Positions 37,069-45,866 of a stretch of DNA of 64,000 bases are shown here, piece after piece. The DNA is from Sphingobacterium sp. UBA5670 (lineage in GTDB: Bacteria > Bacteroidota > Bacteroidia > Sphingobacteriales > Sphingobacteriaceae), in contig NZ_DIIM01000018.1 in assembly GCF_002420705.1 (NCBI RefSeq), positions 33,810 through 97,809 on the forward strand, given 5' to 3'. Position numbers and translations under genes: made by a program. The notes beneath the pieces were generated by a model. The model saw nothing but the letters and a program-made list of their open reading frames with translations, made no database searches and was not told where the DNA came from. How positions within the stretch are numbered: position 1 is the stretch's first letter; every line of letters starts with the position of its first letter.

Positions 37069-39474
37069 ATGATCAAGAATAATTTAAAAATAGCATGGCG
37101 GAATTTAACCCGCAATTTCTCCACTTCGTTTATCAACATCGTTGGATTGGCCATGGGAATTGCGACCTGTTTGCTGATCAGTTTATACGTAAGTCATGAA
37201 TTTAGCTTTGATCGTTTTAATGCGCATGCAGATCGAATTGTACGTGTTGTTTTCAGAGGAACTGTTAAGGGCGGAACGATCAATGAGGCACATGTGATGC
37301 CACCTGTTGCTTCGACCATGAAGTCAGAGCTGCCCGAAGTTGAAGAAACGGCACGACTAAGAATCGGTGAATCCCCCCTATTTGTTGTCAACAATAAAGT
37401 TTTCCACGAAGAAAAAATGGCTTACGTGGATGCTTCGTTTTTTAAAATTTTCACACTTCCTTTTATTAAAGGGAATTTGTCTACAGCTATTTCTTCCCCT
37501 AATTCTGCAGTGATATCCGAATCCACCGCCATAAAATTCTTCGGTACAAACGATGTTGTCGGTCGAGACCTCATCATCAAAGACAATCCAACTATTCTCA
37601 AAATCACTGGCGTAATTAAAGATGTTCCTCAAAACTCCCATTTTCATTTTGATGTATTTACCTCTTTGGATGCACTGGAAGATTCACGATCAGATTCGTG
37701 GATGACCTCCGAGTATTATACTTATGCGCTGCTTTCGAAAAATGCGTCACGTGAAAAGCTCGAAAAAAACTTAGCCGCCCTATTCGACAAACATGTAGCC
37801 ACACAATTTATGGCCGGCTTTGGTATGAGCTACAAAGAATACAAAAAATCGGGAAATAAGATCGGGCTTTACCTACAGCCACTTACGGATATCCACCTGC
37901 ATTCGAATTTCAACTATGATCTCAGTCCTCCAGGAGATATACGGTACGTTTACATCTTCAGCGCTATCGCGCTCTTTATGCTATTGATTGCCACAATTAA
38001 TTTTATGAATCTATCTACAGCCAGTGGTTTTAGGCGCTGTAAAGAAGTAGGAGTTCGAAAAGTATTAGGTGCAGATAAGCAAAATCTCATGCGGCAATTT
38101 ATGCTGGAGGGTGTCCTACTGACCTATATTGCTTTGGGAGTAGCCTTAGGAATTGTTTTACTTGCCCTTCCTCTATTTAATCAGATTTCAGGAAAAGAAA
38201 TTGAAATTCAAAAACTTAACGCTTTTAAAATTATCCCACTCCTACTGATTTTTGGTTTAGCGGTCGGTCTATTTTCTAGCAGCTATCCCGCCTTATATTT
38301 ATCCTCATTTAATCCGCTACGCGTATTAAAAGGAAAGATAAGCCGTTCGACTAAAGGTTTGAATTTACGAAGTGGCCTCGTTGTATTTCAATTTATCATT
38401 TCCGTCGGACTTATCTTTGGGACCGTGGTCGTTGTTCAGCAGCTGGATTATATGCGTCATATTAAACTTGGATATAACAAGGATAATGTCCTTATTATAC
38501 CGAGCTGGCCTTTAGGGAAAAACGAAAAGACATATTATAATTTATTGATGCAAGATAGCAGAATCAAGCATGTCTCGCATTCGTCCTATCTCCCTGCCGG
38601 AGAAAGTAACAACAACAATTTTTTCATCTATCCAGATGGCAATACTGATCAATGGGTCAAAACGATTCGTTACGATATAGATGAAGAATATATTCCGGTT
38701 ATGGGTATGCAGCTTAAAGAAGGACGAAATTTCGCAAAAACATTTGGCAATGACAGCCTTTCTGTCATCATCAATGAAACCGCAGCAAAAGATCTAGGTT
38801 GGAACGATCATAGCCTTGGTAAAATATTGACCAATAAAGACAACAAAAGCTATCGTGTTATTGGTGTCGTTAAGGATTTCCATTTTCGCTCTTTGCATGA
38901 GCAGATCTCCCCGCTTGTGATGGTTCTTAGCGATCAAGCCGGGAGTTTGATTCTCAAAACCCAAACAGCCGATATGGAGAAGCTTATTCAAAAATTAGCG
39001 TCTCTCTATCGATCCTTTCCAACAGACATTCCATTTAGCTATTCCTTTTTGGATGACCGATACGCGCAAACCTACCAAGCAGAAGTGAAAACCGGTAAGT
39101 TACTGAGCATCTTTGCGGGACTGACTATTTTTGTCGCCTGCCTTGGTCTATTTGGTCTAGCTATTTTTACCGCCAATCAACGCAAAAAAGAAATAGGGAT
39201 CCGAAAAGTTGTTGGAGCTACAGTGCCCGTCATTACACGCATGCTTTCCACTGAGTTCGTCAAACTCGTTCTAATTGCCATTATCATTTCTTCTCCTCTT
39301 GCTTGGTGGATGATGCACAAATGGTTAGAAAATTTTGCGTACCGTATTGAGATGCAATGGTGGATGTTTGTGCTAGCAGGAGCGCTAGCCGTTTTTATTG
39401 CTTTAATTACTGTAAGTTCACAAGCGATACGCGCGGCCCTAACAAAGCCTGTTGACAGTCTACGTGATGAATAA
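37069..39474 (+). CDS. MacB/FtsX-type ABC permease 13
   Basis: 801 aa, 33 bp after permease 12. A purine-rich AGAGGGGG precedes the start, a stronger ribosome-binding sequence than at most genes here. Start MIKNNLKIAWRNLTRNFSTS. Coupling segments NLSTASGFRRCKEVGVRKVL (from about 312) and TANQRKKEIGIRKVVGAT (from about 699). The second periplasmic domain has SHSSYLPAGESNNNNFFIYP. Tail KPVDSLRDE. Last gene of the second multi-gene unit; the next paired activator site begins 13 bp after its stop. Confidence 0.93.
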   Translation: MIKNNLKIAWRNLTRNFSTSFINIVGLAMGIATCLLISLYVSHEFSFDRFNAHADRIVRVVFRGTVKGGTINEAHVMPPVASTMKSELPEVEETARLRIGESPLFVVNNKVFHEEKMAYVDASFFKIFTLPFIKGNLSTAISSPNSAVISESTAIKFFGTNDVVGRDLIIKDNPTILKITGVIKDVPQNSHFHFDVFTSLDALEDSRSDSWMTSEYYTYALLSKNASREKLEKNLAALFDKHVATQFMAGFGMSYKEYKKSGNKIGLYLQPLTDIHLHSNFNYDLSPPGDIRYVYIFSAIALFMLLIATINFMNLSTASGFRRCKEVGVRKVLGADKQNLMRQFMLEGVLLTYIALGVALGIVLLALPLFNQISGKEIEIQKLNAFKIIPLLLIFGLAVGLFSSSYPALYLSSFNPLRVLKGKISRSTKGLNLRSGLVVFQFIISVGLIFGTVVVVQQLDYMRHIKLGYNKDNVLIIPSWPLGKNEKTYYNLLMQDSRIKHVSHSSYLPAGESNNNNFFIYPDGNTDQWVKTIRYDIDEEYIPVMGMQLKEGRNFAKTFGNDSLSVIINETAAKDLGWNDHSLGKILTNKDNKSYRVIGVVKDFHFRSLHEQISPLVMVLSDQAGSLILKTQTADMEKLIQKLASLYRSFPTDIPFSYSFLDDRYAQTYQAEVKTGKLLSIFAGLTIFVACLGLFGLAIFTANQRKKEIGIRKVVGATVPVITRMLSTEFVKLVLIAIIISSPLAWWMMHKWLENFAYRIEMQWWMFVLAGALAVFIALITVSSQAIRAALTKPVDSLRDE

Positions 39475-39487
39475 AAATAAACTTGTC

Positions 39488-39525
39488 TGTTCAGCTGTGG
39501 ACAAAGCACTGTCCGATATCGAACA
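39488..39525 (+). promoter_or_regulatory. Paired activator dyads (UAS) before permease 14
   Basis: TGTTCAGCTGTGGACA (39488-39503) and TGTCCGATATCGAACA (39510-39525), 6 bp apart, centres 22 bp apart. Their outer arms (CTGTTC, GGACA) are mutually complementary, allowing a hairpin after permease 13. The second dyad ends 53 bp before the -24 element. Confidence 0.82.
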
Positions 39526-39578
39526 GCATGGAAAAGAATCAGGAAGGCAATACGCTTATGATCAACAGGATAATTACT

Positions 39579-39594
39579 TGGCCAAACATTTGTA
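39579..39594 (+). promoter_or_regulatory. sigma54-like promoter before permease 14
   Basis: TGGCCAAACATTTGTA: -24 TGGCC and -12 TTGT, preceded by T. It lies 53 bp after the paired dyads and 73 bp before the ATG at 39668. Confidence 0.6.
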
Positions 39595-39667
39595 TTTTTA
39601 ATTTTCTAAATGGAGCAAACAAGCTATCAGCAGCTCCACGACCGAAATAAATTCTTATTATTAGACA

Positions 39668-42073
39668 ATGAACTTTACAAACTTTAAAATTGCCTGGCGA
39701 AATATTGGAAAGAAAAAAATCCAAAATTTGATCAATCTAATCGGATTGACTTGTGGTATTACTTTTCTACTACTTGTAGGCGCCTATATATGGGATGTAC
39801 ATCAAGTGAATAGCAGCATCAAAAATATTGATCGACAATTTTTATTGCAAAGTAAGTATAAGAAAGAAGGATTTGGTATTAACCTCACCACATTGGGAGC
39901 ACTTCCTAAAGCTTTAAAGGAAGAGTATCCCAACCTGGTATCCAATTATTATCGGATCGACGGATTGACAGGCATCGTGGCAAACGGAGCAACAATACAT
40001 GAAGAAGGCATGTCTCTGGGAGATCCTAGCCTATTGACGATGTTCGGTTTCCATATTTTAGCAGGCAATGCCAATACCGCTTTGAATAATCCATTTTCAG
40101 TTGTGATCAGTGACAAAGCAGCCTTAAAATATTTTGGGCAAGTGAATGTACTCGGCAAATCGCTACAGATAAAAAATTTCAAGGGTGAAAAACATGATTT
40201 CGAAATTACAGCAATCATCAGATCCGACGTCCAAAATGCCATTATGGATCTCACAAAGAATATGCATGCAGACATATTTTTACCGATCATTAATGAGGAG
40301 TTCTTTGGTCGATCTATAAACAATTGGAATAACCCTTATATTGCCGGTTATATCGAATTGAAACCAGGTGTAAGCTTGGATCGAGTAGATGCTGCCATTG
40401 AAACATTGGTAAGAAAAAATACCGATAGGGAATTTTCCAGTGAATATAGCCCCGATCTAAAGCCATTAAAAACCTATTATTTGGATGACAACCAAGGAGC
40501 CGTCCGCAAAATGATACAGACATTGATTTGGACTGCCATTTTTATCTTGATCATGGCTATCATTAATTTCATCAATTTTAGTATCGCTCAGCACATTACG
40601 CGATTAAAGGAAATCGGTGTTCGCAAGATGATGGGATCATCTCGAGTGCAGCTTATTAGACAACTGATGACTGAGTATATCCTGATCGTGGCCATAGCAG
40701 CATTGATCAGTCTGCCAATTTATATTGTCACAAGTCCAATTTTCGAACATATCTTGATGCGTAAGCTGCCTACATTAATCGAATTACCGATTTACTTTTT
40801 TGGATTATTGGGTATAGTGACGTTATTAATTGGTTTACTAGCGGGTCTATATCCAGCAATTAAACTTTCCAATATAGCGGTACTTCCTGCAGTCAAAAAT
40901 CAGTTTTCGACGCTAGGAGGCAAACAGCTGGTGCGAAAAGTTCTTTTGTTTTTTCAATTTGGGGTAGCCTTGCTCCTGCTTGTCTGTACGCTAATTATTT
41001 CCAAACAAGTGGATCTATTTCTCCATAGCAATTTAGGCTACAACAAAGACTATTTATTAACTGTACAGGTCCCAAGAGACTGGTCCGAAAATGGCGTTCG
41101 CAAAATGGAAACCGTACAAAAGGAACTCAGCTTGCAACCAGAAGTTAAATCAGTAAGCTTATCTTATGAAACACCTGGATTGCTGGGATCCAATATGCAG
41201 ACTGCATTCGGGACGACCGCCGAAAAAGAAATCCAAGTACAACGGATTACAAGTGATAGTCACTTTTTGGAGACCTATGAGATACCACTAGTTGCTGGAA
41301 CTTTTCTCCCTAAAAACTATGTTGTGAATGCGAATAATAGGCCAGTTGTTATTAATAAAAAGGCCATGGATGATTTTGGTTTTAAAAATGCCGAGCAAGC
41401 TATTGGTCAGCAGATTGCTCTGGCTGATCCAAGTTACAAAATGACTATTGTAGGCGTTGCCGAAAACTTTGTAGCCAATTCACTTCACCAGGCCTCTCCG
41501 CCTATTATCTGGATAGATGTACAAGAAAGCTTACAATACCGATACCTTAGTATCCGTTTACAGCAAGGCTCTCTTGCCAACGCGCTGCAGAAATTAGAAA
41601 AAAAATGCAAAGCCTTGATGCCAGATGCTCCTTTCGAATATCAATTTATGGATGAACGCATCAAAAATTTATATGAAACTGAGCTGCAGCTGCATCGTGC
41701 ATCACAGATGGCCACAGTTGTTTCATTGCTAATCGTGGCATTAGGACTTACTGGACTAATATCGCTTTCGATCCATCTGCGCAATAAAGAAGTCGGTATC
41801 CGTAAAGTACTCGGTGCATCGTTAGCACATTTAATGTTGTTATTTTCGAAGGAGTACTACGGAATATTCTTATTTGCGGCACTGACGATGGTTCCATTGA
41901 GTTATCTACTAATGCAGTACTGGCTTCAAAATTACATCATCCGAATAGACATCAATGCACTTACCTATCTGTTACCATTAGGTACGTTGATTGGTTTAAT
42001 GAGTTTATTGGTTGCCATCATTGTATGTCGATCAACCCGATTTAATCCAGTTGAGAAATTAAGAGACGAATAA
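39668..42073 (+). CDS. MacB/FtsX-type ABC permease 14 (single-gene unit)
   Basis: 801 aa, starting MNFTNFKIAWRNIGKKKIQN. It stands alone between its own control region and a strong hairpin at 42117-42161. Coupling segments NFSIAQHITRLKEIGVRKMM (from about 300) and SIHLRNKEVGIRKVLGAS (from about 701); the first keeps the basic residues but not NLSTARS. The closing segment SYLLMQYWLQNYIIRIDINA differs from the WWAM...WW form of most relatives, and the tail is NPVEKLRDE. It is among the most divergent members, in line with its separate promoter. Confidence 0.92.
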   Translation: MNFTNFKIAWRNIGKKKIQNLINLIGLTCGITFLLLVGAYIWDVHQVNSSIKNIDRQFLLQSKYKKEGFGINLTTLGALPKALKEEYPNLVSNYYRIDGLTGIVANGATIHEEGMSLGDPSLLTMFGFHILAGNANTALNNPFSVVISDKAALKYFGQVNVLGKSLQIKNFKGEKHDFEITAIIRSDVQNAIMDLTKNMHADIFLPIINEEFFGRSINNWNNPYIAGYIELKPGVSLDRVDAAIETLVRKNTDREFSSEYSPDLKPLKTYYLDDNQGAVRKMIQTLIWTAIFILIMAIINFINFSIAQHITRLKEIGVRKMMGSSRVQLIRQLMTEYILIVAIAALISLPIYIVTSPIFEHILMRKLPTLIELPIYFFGLLGIVTLLIGLLAGLYPAIKLSNIAVLPAVKNQFSTLGGKQLVRKVLLFFQFGVALLLLVCTLIISKQVDLFLHSNLGYNKDYLLTVQVPRDWSENGVRKMETVQKELSLQPEVKSVSLSYETPGLLGSNMQTAFGTTAEKEIQVQRITSDSHFLETYEIPLVAGTFLPKNYVVNANNRPVVINKKAMDDFGFKNAEQAIGQQIALADPSYKMTIVGVAENFVANSLHQASPPIIWIDVQESLQYRYLSIRLQQGSLANALQKLEKKCKALMPDAPFEYQFMDERIKNLYETELQLHRASQMATVVSLLIVALGLTGLISLSIHLRNKEVGIRKVLGASLAHLMLLFSKEYYGIFLFAALTMVPLSYLLMQYWLQNYIIRIDINALTYLLPLGTLIGLMSLLVAIIVCRSTRFNPVEKLRDE

Positions 42074-42116
42074 GAAAAATAAGCCGTAGGGTGTGCGAAA
42101 ATTATCAATATCTTTA

Positions 42117-42161
42117 TACCCTTCCAGTAGCTGTTCGCAACGAACAGTTACTGGAAGGGTA
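42117..42161. terminator. Long hairpin between convergent genes
   Basis: Two 21-nt arms (42117-42137 and 42141-42161) pair with one mismatch around a CAA loop; the left arm begins TACCCTTCCAGTA. It separates permease 14 from the convergent gene ending at 42175. There is no good T-run, so it may be a bidirectional terminator or an mRNA-stabilising stem. The tip, TGTTC-GCAAC-GAACA, resembles the activator dyad but has a 5-bp spacer. Confidence 0.7.
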
Positions 42162-42174
42162 ACTCCTTATTCCT

Positions 42175-42843
42175 TTAACCAGCATAGCTTTTCGATAGAT
42201 AAACAAATCCATATTTTGATTCTTTCCGAATAAGTTTAAGGTCATCAGACCGATTAAGCAAATCTTCAAGTATCTTCATCAAGTTTTTAGGTTTTACATA
42301 TGTATCGAGTATCATACAAACCAATTTATGTATCTCATAAGGACTCCTATTTTTATTAAAATACCCCGTGCCAACCTGCGCTTCGATGATTCTCTTGACC
42401 TTCCGAAGCTCATTCAATGTAGAAGGTTCATTTGGATCATAATTATGGCGGATGTCCATTATCTTAAATTCGATCTCCTGTACCCCTTCTTCAATGGATA
42501 ATCTATATAAATGGTAAATAACCTCCTCAGCCAATGTATTAACGTGCAACTCATAAGCATACTTTTGCTTGGATAAATTCATCCTTAAGGGCAACATGGC
42601 ATGTATACTCCCCACTTCTAACACACGACAAAAAATATAGTAATCAATAGCAAGAATCGTTTTAATTTTGAAAGACTCAACTTTGCTTATAAAATCTAGT
42701 GCTTTTCCCATTAAAAAAGATACTTCTTCGGGTGAGAGACCATTTGAAATACGCTGTAATATCATCCGATAAAAGAACTGCATTTCCAACGGTTGACAAC
42801 GATGCTTATACACCCGTTTGAACACTTTAAAATTATTTCTCAT
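42175..42843 (-). CDS. Unknown 222-aa protein
   Basis: The product, starting MRNNFKVFKRVYKHRCQPLE, is rich in basic and aromatic residues, with no signal peptide or membrane segment. One segment (QRISNGLSPEEVSFLMGKAL, about residues 30-49) looks like the front of a small helical DNA-binding or dimerisation fold; this is weak. The C-terminal half has EIHKLVCMILDTYVKPKNLM. It is divergent from an XRE-type gene at 42971 across a 127-bp AT-rich gap with dyads and interrupts the permease array on the opposite strand. I do not recognise a family. Confidence 0.65.
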   Translation of the reverse strand: MRNNFKVFKRVYKHRCQPLEMQFFYRMILQRISNGLSPEEVSFLMGKALDFISKVESFKIKTILAIDYYIFCRVLEVGSIHAMLPLRMNLSKQKYAYELHVNTLAEEVIYHLYRLSIEEGVQEIEFKIMDIRHNYDPNEPSTLNELRKVKRIIEAQVGTGYFNKNRSPYEIHKLVCMILDTYVKPKNLMKILEDLLNRSDDLKLIRKESKYGFVYLSKSYAG

Positions 42844-42901
42844 TATAGTTCATATAGTTATTCCATACAAAGAAATAGAAATAATTTAAAAATTTAAAAC
42901 A

Positions 42902-42946
42902 TTTGTATAAATAAAAATAACATTTTGTATATTTATCTATACAAAA
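42902..42946. promoter_or_regulatory. Operator-like dyad in the divergent gap
   Basis: TTTTGTATA (42923-42931) and TATACAAAA (42938-42946) form a perfect inverted repeat with a 6-bp centre. A further copy of the half-site TTTGTATA is at 42902-42909. The position between an XRE regulator gene and the divergent unknown gene suggests an operator controlling both. Confidence 0.5.
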
Positions 42947-42970
42947 AAAAGAGCATACTAAATCATAACT

Positions 42971-43195
42971 ATGACAAAACTAGGTGAATTTTTAGAGAAG
43001 AAATCCGTTAATAAATCGCGGATCGCGCGCAAAACGGGTTTAAGTAAGGCAAGAATCAATGAGTTAACGATGACCGAAACGGCCAAATTGCGTTTGGATG
43101 AAATGTACCTGATTGCATTGGCTATTGATACAGATCCAGCTAAAATGATGTTCGAATTATGTGATCATCTCCAGTTGAAAGAGATTGAAGAGTAA
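42971..43195 (+). CDS. XRE-family HTH regulator, 74 aa
   Basis: A single Cro/C1-type helix-turn-helix protein: MTKLGEFLEKKSVNKSRIAR leads into the HTH (SRIARKTGLSKARINELTM, about residues 17-35), then LRLDEMYLIALAIDTDPAKM, the usual scaffold helix of such regulators. The length is normal for a one-domain XRE protein. It lies in the gap between permeases 14 and 15, on the same strand as the array, and opposite a 222-aa gene of unknown function. The AT-rich region between the two has a TTTTGTATA dyad. Whether it influences the permeases is unknown; their promoters carry the separate sigma54 pattern. Confidence 0.8.
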   Translation: MTKLGEFLEKKSVNKSRIARKTGLSKARINELTMTETAKLRLDEMYLIALAIDTDPAKMMFELCDHLQLKEIEE

Positions 43196-43230
43196 GCAAT
43201 TATCCATTTTTCGCCAGTGCTTAGCTCGTC

Positions 43231-43268
43231 TGTGCGATACTGAACGCCAAACTGTTCGATATCGTACA
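43231..43268 (+). promoter_or_regulatory. Paired activator dyads (UAS) before permease 15, within a terminator-like hairpin
   Basis: TGTGCGATACTGAACG (43231-43246) and TGTTCGATATCGTACA (43253-43268), 6 bp apart, centres 22 bp apart. The flanks AGCTCGTC (43223-43230) and GACGAGCT (43269-43276) are perfectly complementary and followed by TTTT, so the RNA could act as an intrinsic terminator for the XRE gene. The second dyad ends 53 bp before the -24 element. Confidence 0.82.
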
Positions 43269-43321
43269 GACGAGCTTTTCAATTTTAAAACAAGAAACTA
43301 ATTATCAACACATTAGCAAAA

Positions 43322-43337
43322 TGGCAACACAATTGAT
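43322..43337 (+). promoter_or_regulatory. sigma54-like promoter before permeases 15-16
   Basis: TGGCAACACAATTGAT: -24 TGGCA and -12 TTGA at correct spacing. It is 53 bp after the paired dyads and 62 bp before the ATG at 43400. Confidence 0.65.
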
Positions 43338-43399
43338 TTCAGCTTAAACGCCTGTTTTGATTATAAATACCAATCATTCAGGCGCTAAAAATATTTGCT

Positions 43400-45841
43400 A
43401 TGATAGGAAATAATCTCAAAATAGCTTGGCGGAATATGGCAAAAAACAAGCTGTATTCATTCATCAAGATTGGTGGGTTTGCCTTTAGTATTGCGATCTG
43501 CATTCTCATTGTACTGTATATCAAACATGAGACCAGCTACAATAAGTTTTATCCGGATATGGATAGAATTTACCGCCTGGTCGTTCAATTACCCATTGAA
43601 AATAAAACCGAGCGCTGGGTTTCACTTTCTGCCCCCGTAGCGCCAACCTTAAAGGCAGAAATACCGTCCATTGAGCAAACGGGGCGCATCCTACCCAATC
43701 CCTTATTTGGTGCGGGCAGCAACCAATTATCATTAAATAACAGCCCTGATAGCCATTACGATGATGGATTTGTCTATGTCGACCAGTCCATTCTCGACAT
43801 GTTTCCTATGCCAATGGTTTCGGGCCAGCTATCCCATGCACTCGACAAGCCCAACACATTGGTTATCACCAGAAGAAAAGCCGAAAAATACTTTAAAAAT
43901 GATCCAATTGGGCAAACGATCTACCTCAACAACAATAAATCGAAGGCCTATACCATCACTGGGGTCATTGAAGATATGCCCAACAATTCGACCCTTGCTG
44001 GTTATAGTTTTTTTATGTCGCTCGCTGGAGAACCTTTTTATCAAGGCGAACAGGCCGCTTGGCTCAATAACAATTATACGGTCTATGTCAAATTAAAACC
44101 CAATGTAAATGTTGCACTGGCAGAAAAAGAAATTTCAAAGAATTACTTGGAAATACATTATCTCCCTGAATATCTAAAATCTGGACGTAAACTTAATCCG
44201 CTTTTTAAGCAGGCAAAAATAACTCTACAGAATGCCCTCGAAATGCATTTAAAATCTGCAGATATAGGCGACGATAAGGTGAGCACATTGAACAGAGGAG
44301 ATATTCGCATGGTTTGGACCTTCGCAACAATAGCCTTATTTATTCTGTTCATTGCTTGTATTAACTTCATCAACTTATCGACTGCAAATGCAGCAACGAG
44401 AGCAAAAGAAATTGGTATCCGCAAAACCATTGGCTCCTCCAGGAAGCTGCTTGTTGGACAATTTCTTGTTGAAGCAATCTGCTATAGTATATTATCTCTG
44501 ATTATCGGGCTCTTTCTAAGCTGGCTCCTACTTCCGATATTCAACAATCTGGCCAACAAATCTTTGACCATTCCTTGGATGGCAGCCTATTTCTTTCCTT
44601 CTCTTTTGGCGGCCATATTGGTGATCGGTGTCCTTGCCGGAATCTACCCAGCACTGTACCTGTCCAAATTTAAACCAATCACCGCACTGAAAAACAATGT
44701 CATTGGCGCCAAATCTTCGCTGTTTAGGAATAGTTTGGTTGTCTTTCAATTCGCGACCTCAATTATCCTTATCGTTGGAGCACTGGTGACCAATAAACAG
44801 ATAAACTATATACTATACAAAGACCTGGGATTTGACAAGGAACAAGTCATCGTACTTCGCGGCATTGGTACGTTATCGAAACAGCTTCCAAGCTTAAAAA
44901 ATGAACTAAAAAGTCTCCCCAATGTTGCTTCAGTTTCCATGGGCGATTTTCTTCCAGTCCCCATCGATGGTGCTAAACGAAATGGCAATCCTTTCTGGAT
45001 CGATGGTAGAAAAGATCTTGATATGGCTACACAGGGTCAATTTTGGGAAATCGATCAAGATTATCTGAGCACATTCGGTCTTCGTCTGCGTAAAGGGCGG
45101 AACTTTGATCCTAGCATGACAACCGATAGCAGTTCGGCAATTATCAATCAAAAATTGGCCGACGAGCTTCATTTAAAGAATCCAATTGGTGCAAAAATCA
45201 CCAATGGCAATACATGGACAGTCATTGGCGTAGTAGATGATTTTATTTTTGAGTCGCTGAAAGAAAAAGGTTATACAGGGCTTTGCATGACCTTACAAGG
45301 CAATCCTTCCCTCCTTTCTATTAAAGTAAAACCGCAGCAGCTCAAGCAGACACTTGCCGACGTTGCTGCTGTATGGGACAAATTTGCGCCAAATCAACAG
45401 ATCAATTACAGTTTTTTGGATGAAGGATTTGAAGCTCTTTACCAAGATGTGGAACGGACCAAGAATATTTTCACCTGCTTTGCCCTAGTTGCCATTTTTG
45501 TCGCTGCTCTTGGACTATTCGGTCTAGCAACTTATGTAACTCAACAACGCACTAAAGAAATCGGCGTACGTAAGGTACTTGGTGCCAGTGCGATCAGACT
45601 ACTTCGGCTCTTGTCTGGAGATTTTATAAAATTGGTGTTTGTCGCCTTGATCATTGCCACACCTGTTGCATGGTGGGCAATGAATCAATGGCTTACAGAC
45701 TTTAACTACCGAATCGAAATAAATTGGCTATACTTTATTCTTGCCGGCATGAGTGCCATCTTAATTGCTTTGAGTACCATTAGTTATCAAACTTGGAAAG
45801 CCATTCGCGCCAATCCAGTAGATAGCCTCCGAGATGAATAA
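43400..45841 (+). CDS. MacB/FtsX-type ABC permease 15
   Basis: 813 aa, starting MIGNNLKIAWRNMAKNKLYS. It shares with permease 16 the first membrane segment FAFSIAICILIVLYI, the stretch IRKTIGSSR/IRKTIGSNR and the entire last 100 residues with few changes, so the two are a recent duplication. Coupling segments NLSTANAATRAKEIGIRKTI (from about 322) and VTQQRTKEIGVRKVLGAS (from about 712). The second periplasmic domain has GFEALYQDVERTKNIFTCFA before the sixth membrane segment. Tail NPVDSLRDE. Confidence 0.93.
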   Translation: MIGNNLKIAWRNMAKNKLYSFIKIGGFAFSIAICILIVLYIKHETSYNKFYPDMDRIYRLVVQLPIENKTERWVSLSAPVAPTLKAEIPSIEQTGRILPNPLFGAGSNQLSLNNSPDSHYDDGFVYVDQSILDMFPMPMVSGQLSHALDKPNTLVITRRKAEKYFKNDPIGQTIYLNNNKSKAYTITGVIEDMPNNSTLAGYSFFMSLAGEPFYQGEQAAWLNNNYTVYVKLKPNVNVALAEKEISKNYLEIHYLPEYLKSGRKLNPLFKQAKITLQNALEMHLKSADIGDDKVSTLNRGDIRMVWTFATIALFILFIACINFINLSTANAATRAKEIGIRKTIGSSRKLLVGQFLVEAICYSILSLIIGLFLSWLLLPIFNNLANKSLTIPWMAAYFFPSLLAAILVIGVLAGIYPALYLSKFKPITALKNNVIGAKSSLFRNSLVVFQFATSIILIVGALVTNKQINYILYKDLGFDKEQVIVLRGIGTLSKQLPSLKNELKSLPNVASVSMGDFLPVPIDGAKRNGNPFWIDGRKDLDMATQGQFWEIDQDYLSTFGLRLRKGRNFDPSMTTDSSSAIINQKLADELHLKNPIGAKITNGNTWTVIGVVDDFIFESLKEKGYTGLCMTLQGNPSLLSIKVKPQQLKQTLADVAAVWDKFAPNQQINYSFLDEGFEALYQDVERTKNIFTCFALVAIFVAALGLFGLATYVTQQRTKEIGVRKVLGASAIRLLRLLSGDFIKLVFVALIIATPVAWWAMNQWLTDFNYRIEINWLYFILAGMSAILIALSTISYQTWKAIRANPVDSLRDE

Positions 45842-45866
45842 ATACAAACCGTAAAAGACTTTTAGT

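Noticed and set aside
42131..42145. TGTTCGCAACGAACA as an activator site
   Set aside because: The centre is 5 bp, not 6, it is single, and it forms the tip of a long hairpin; kept as a terminator with a note.
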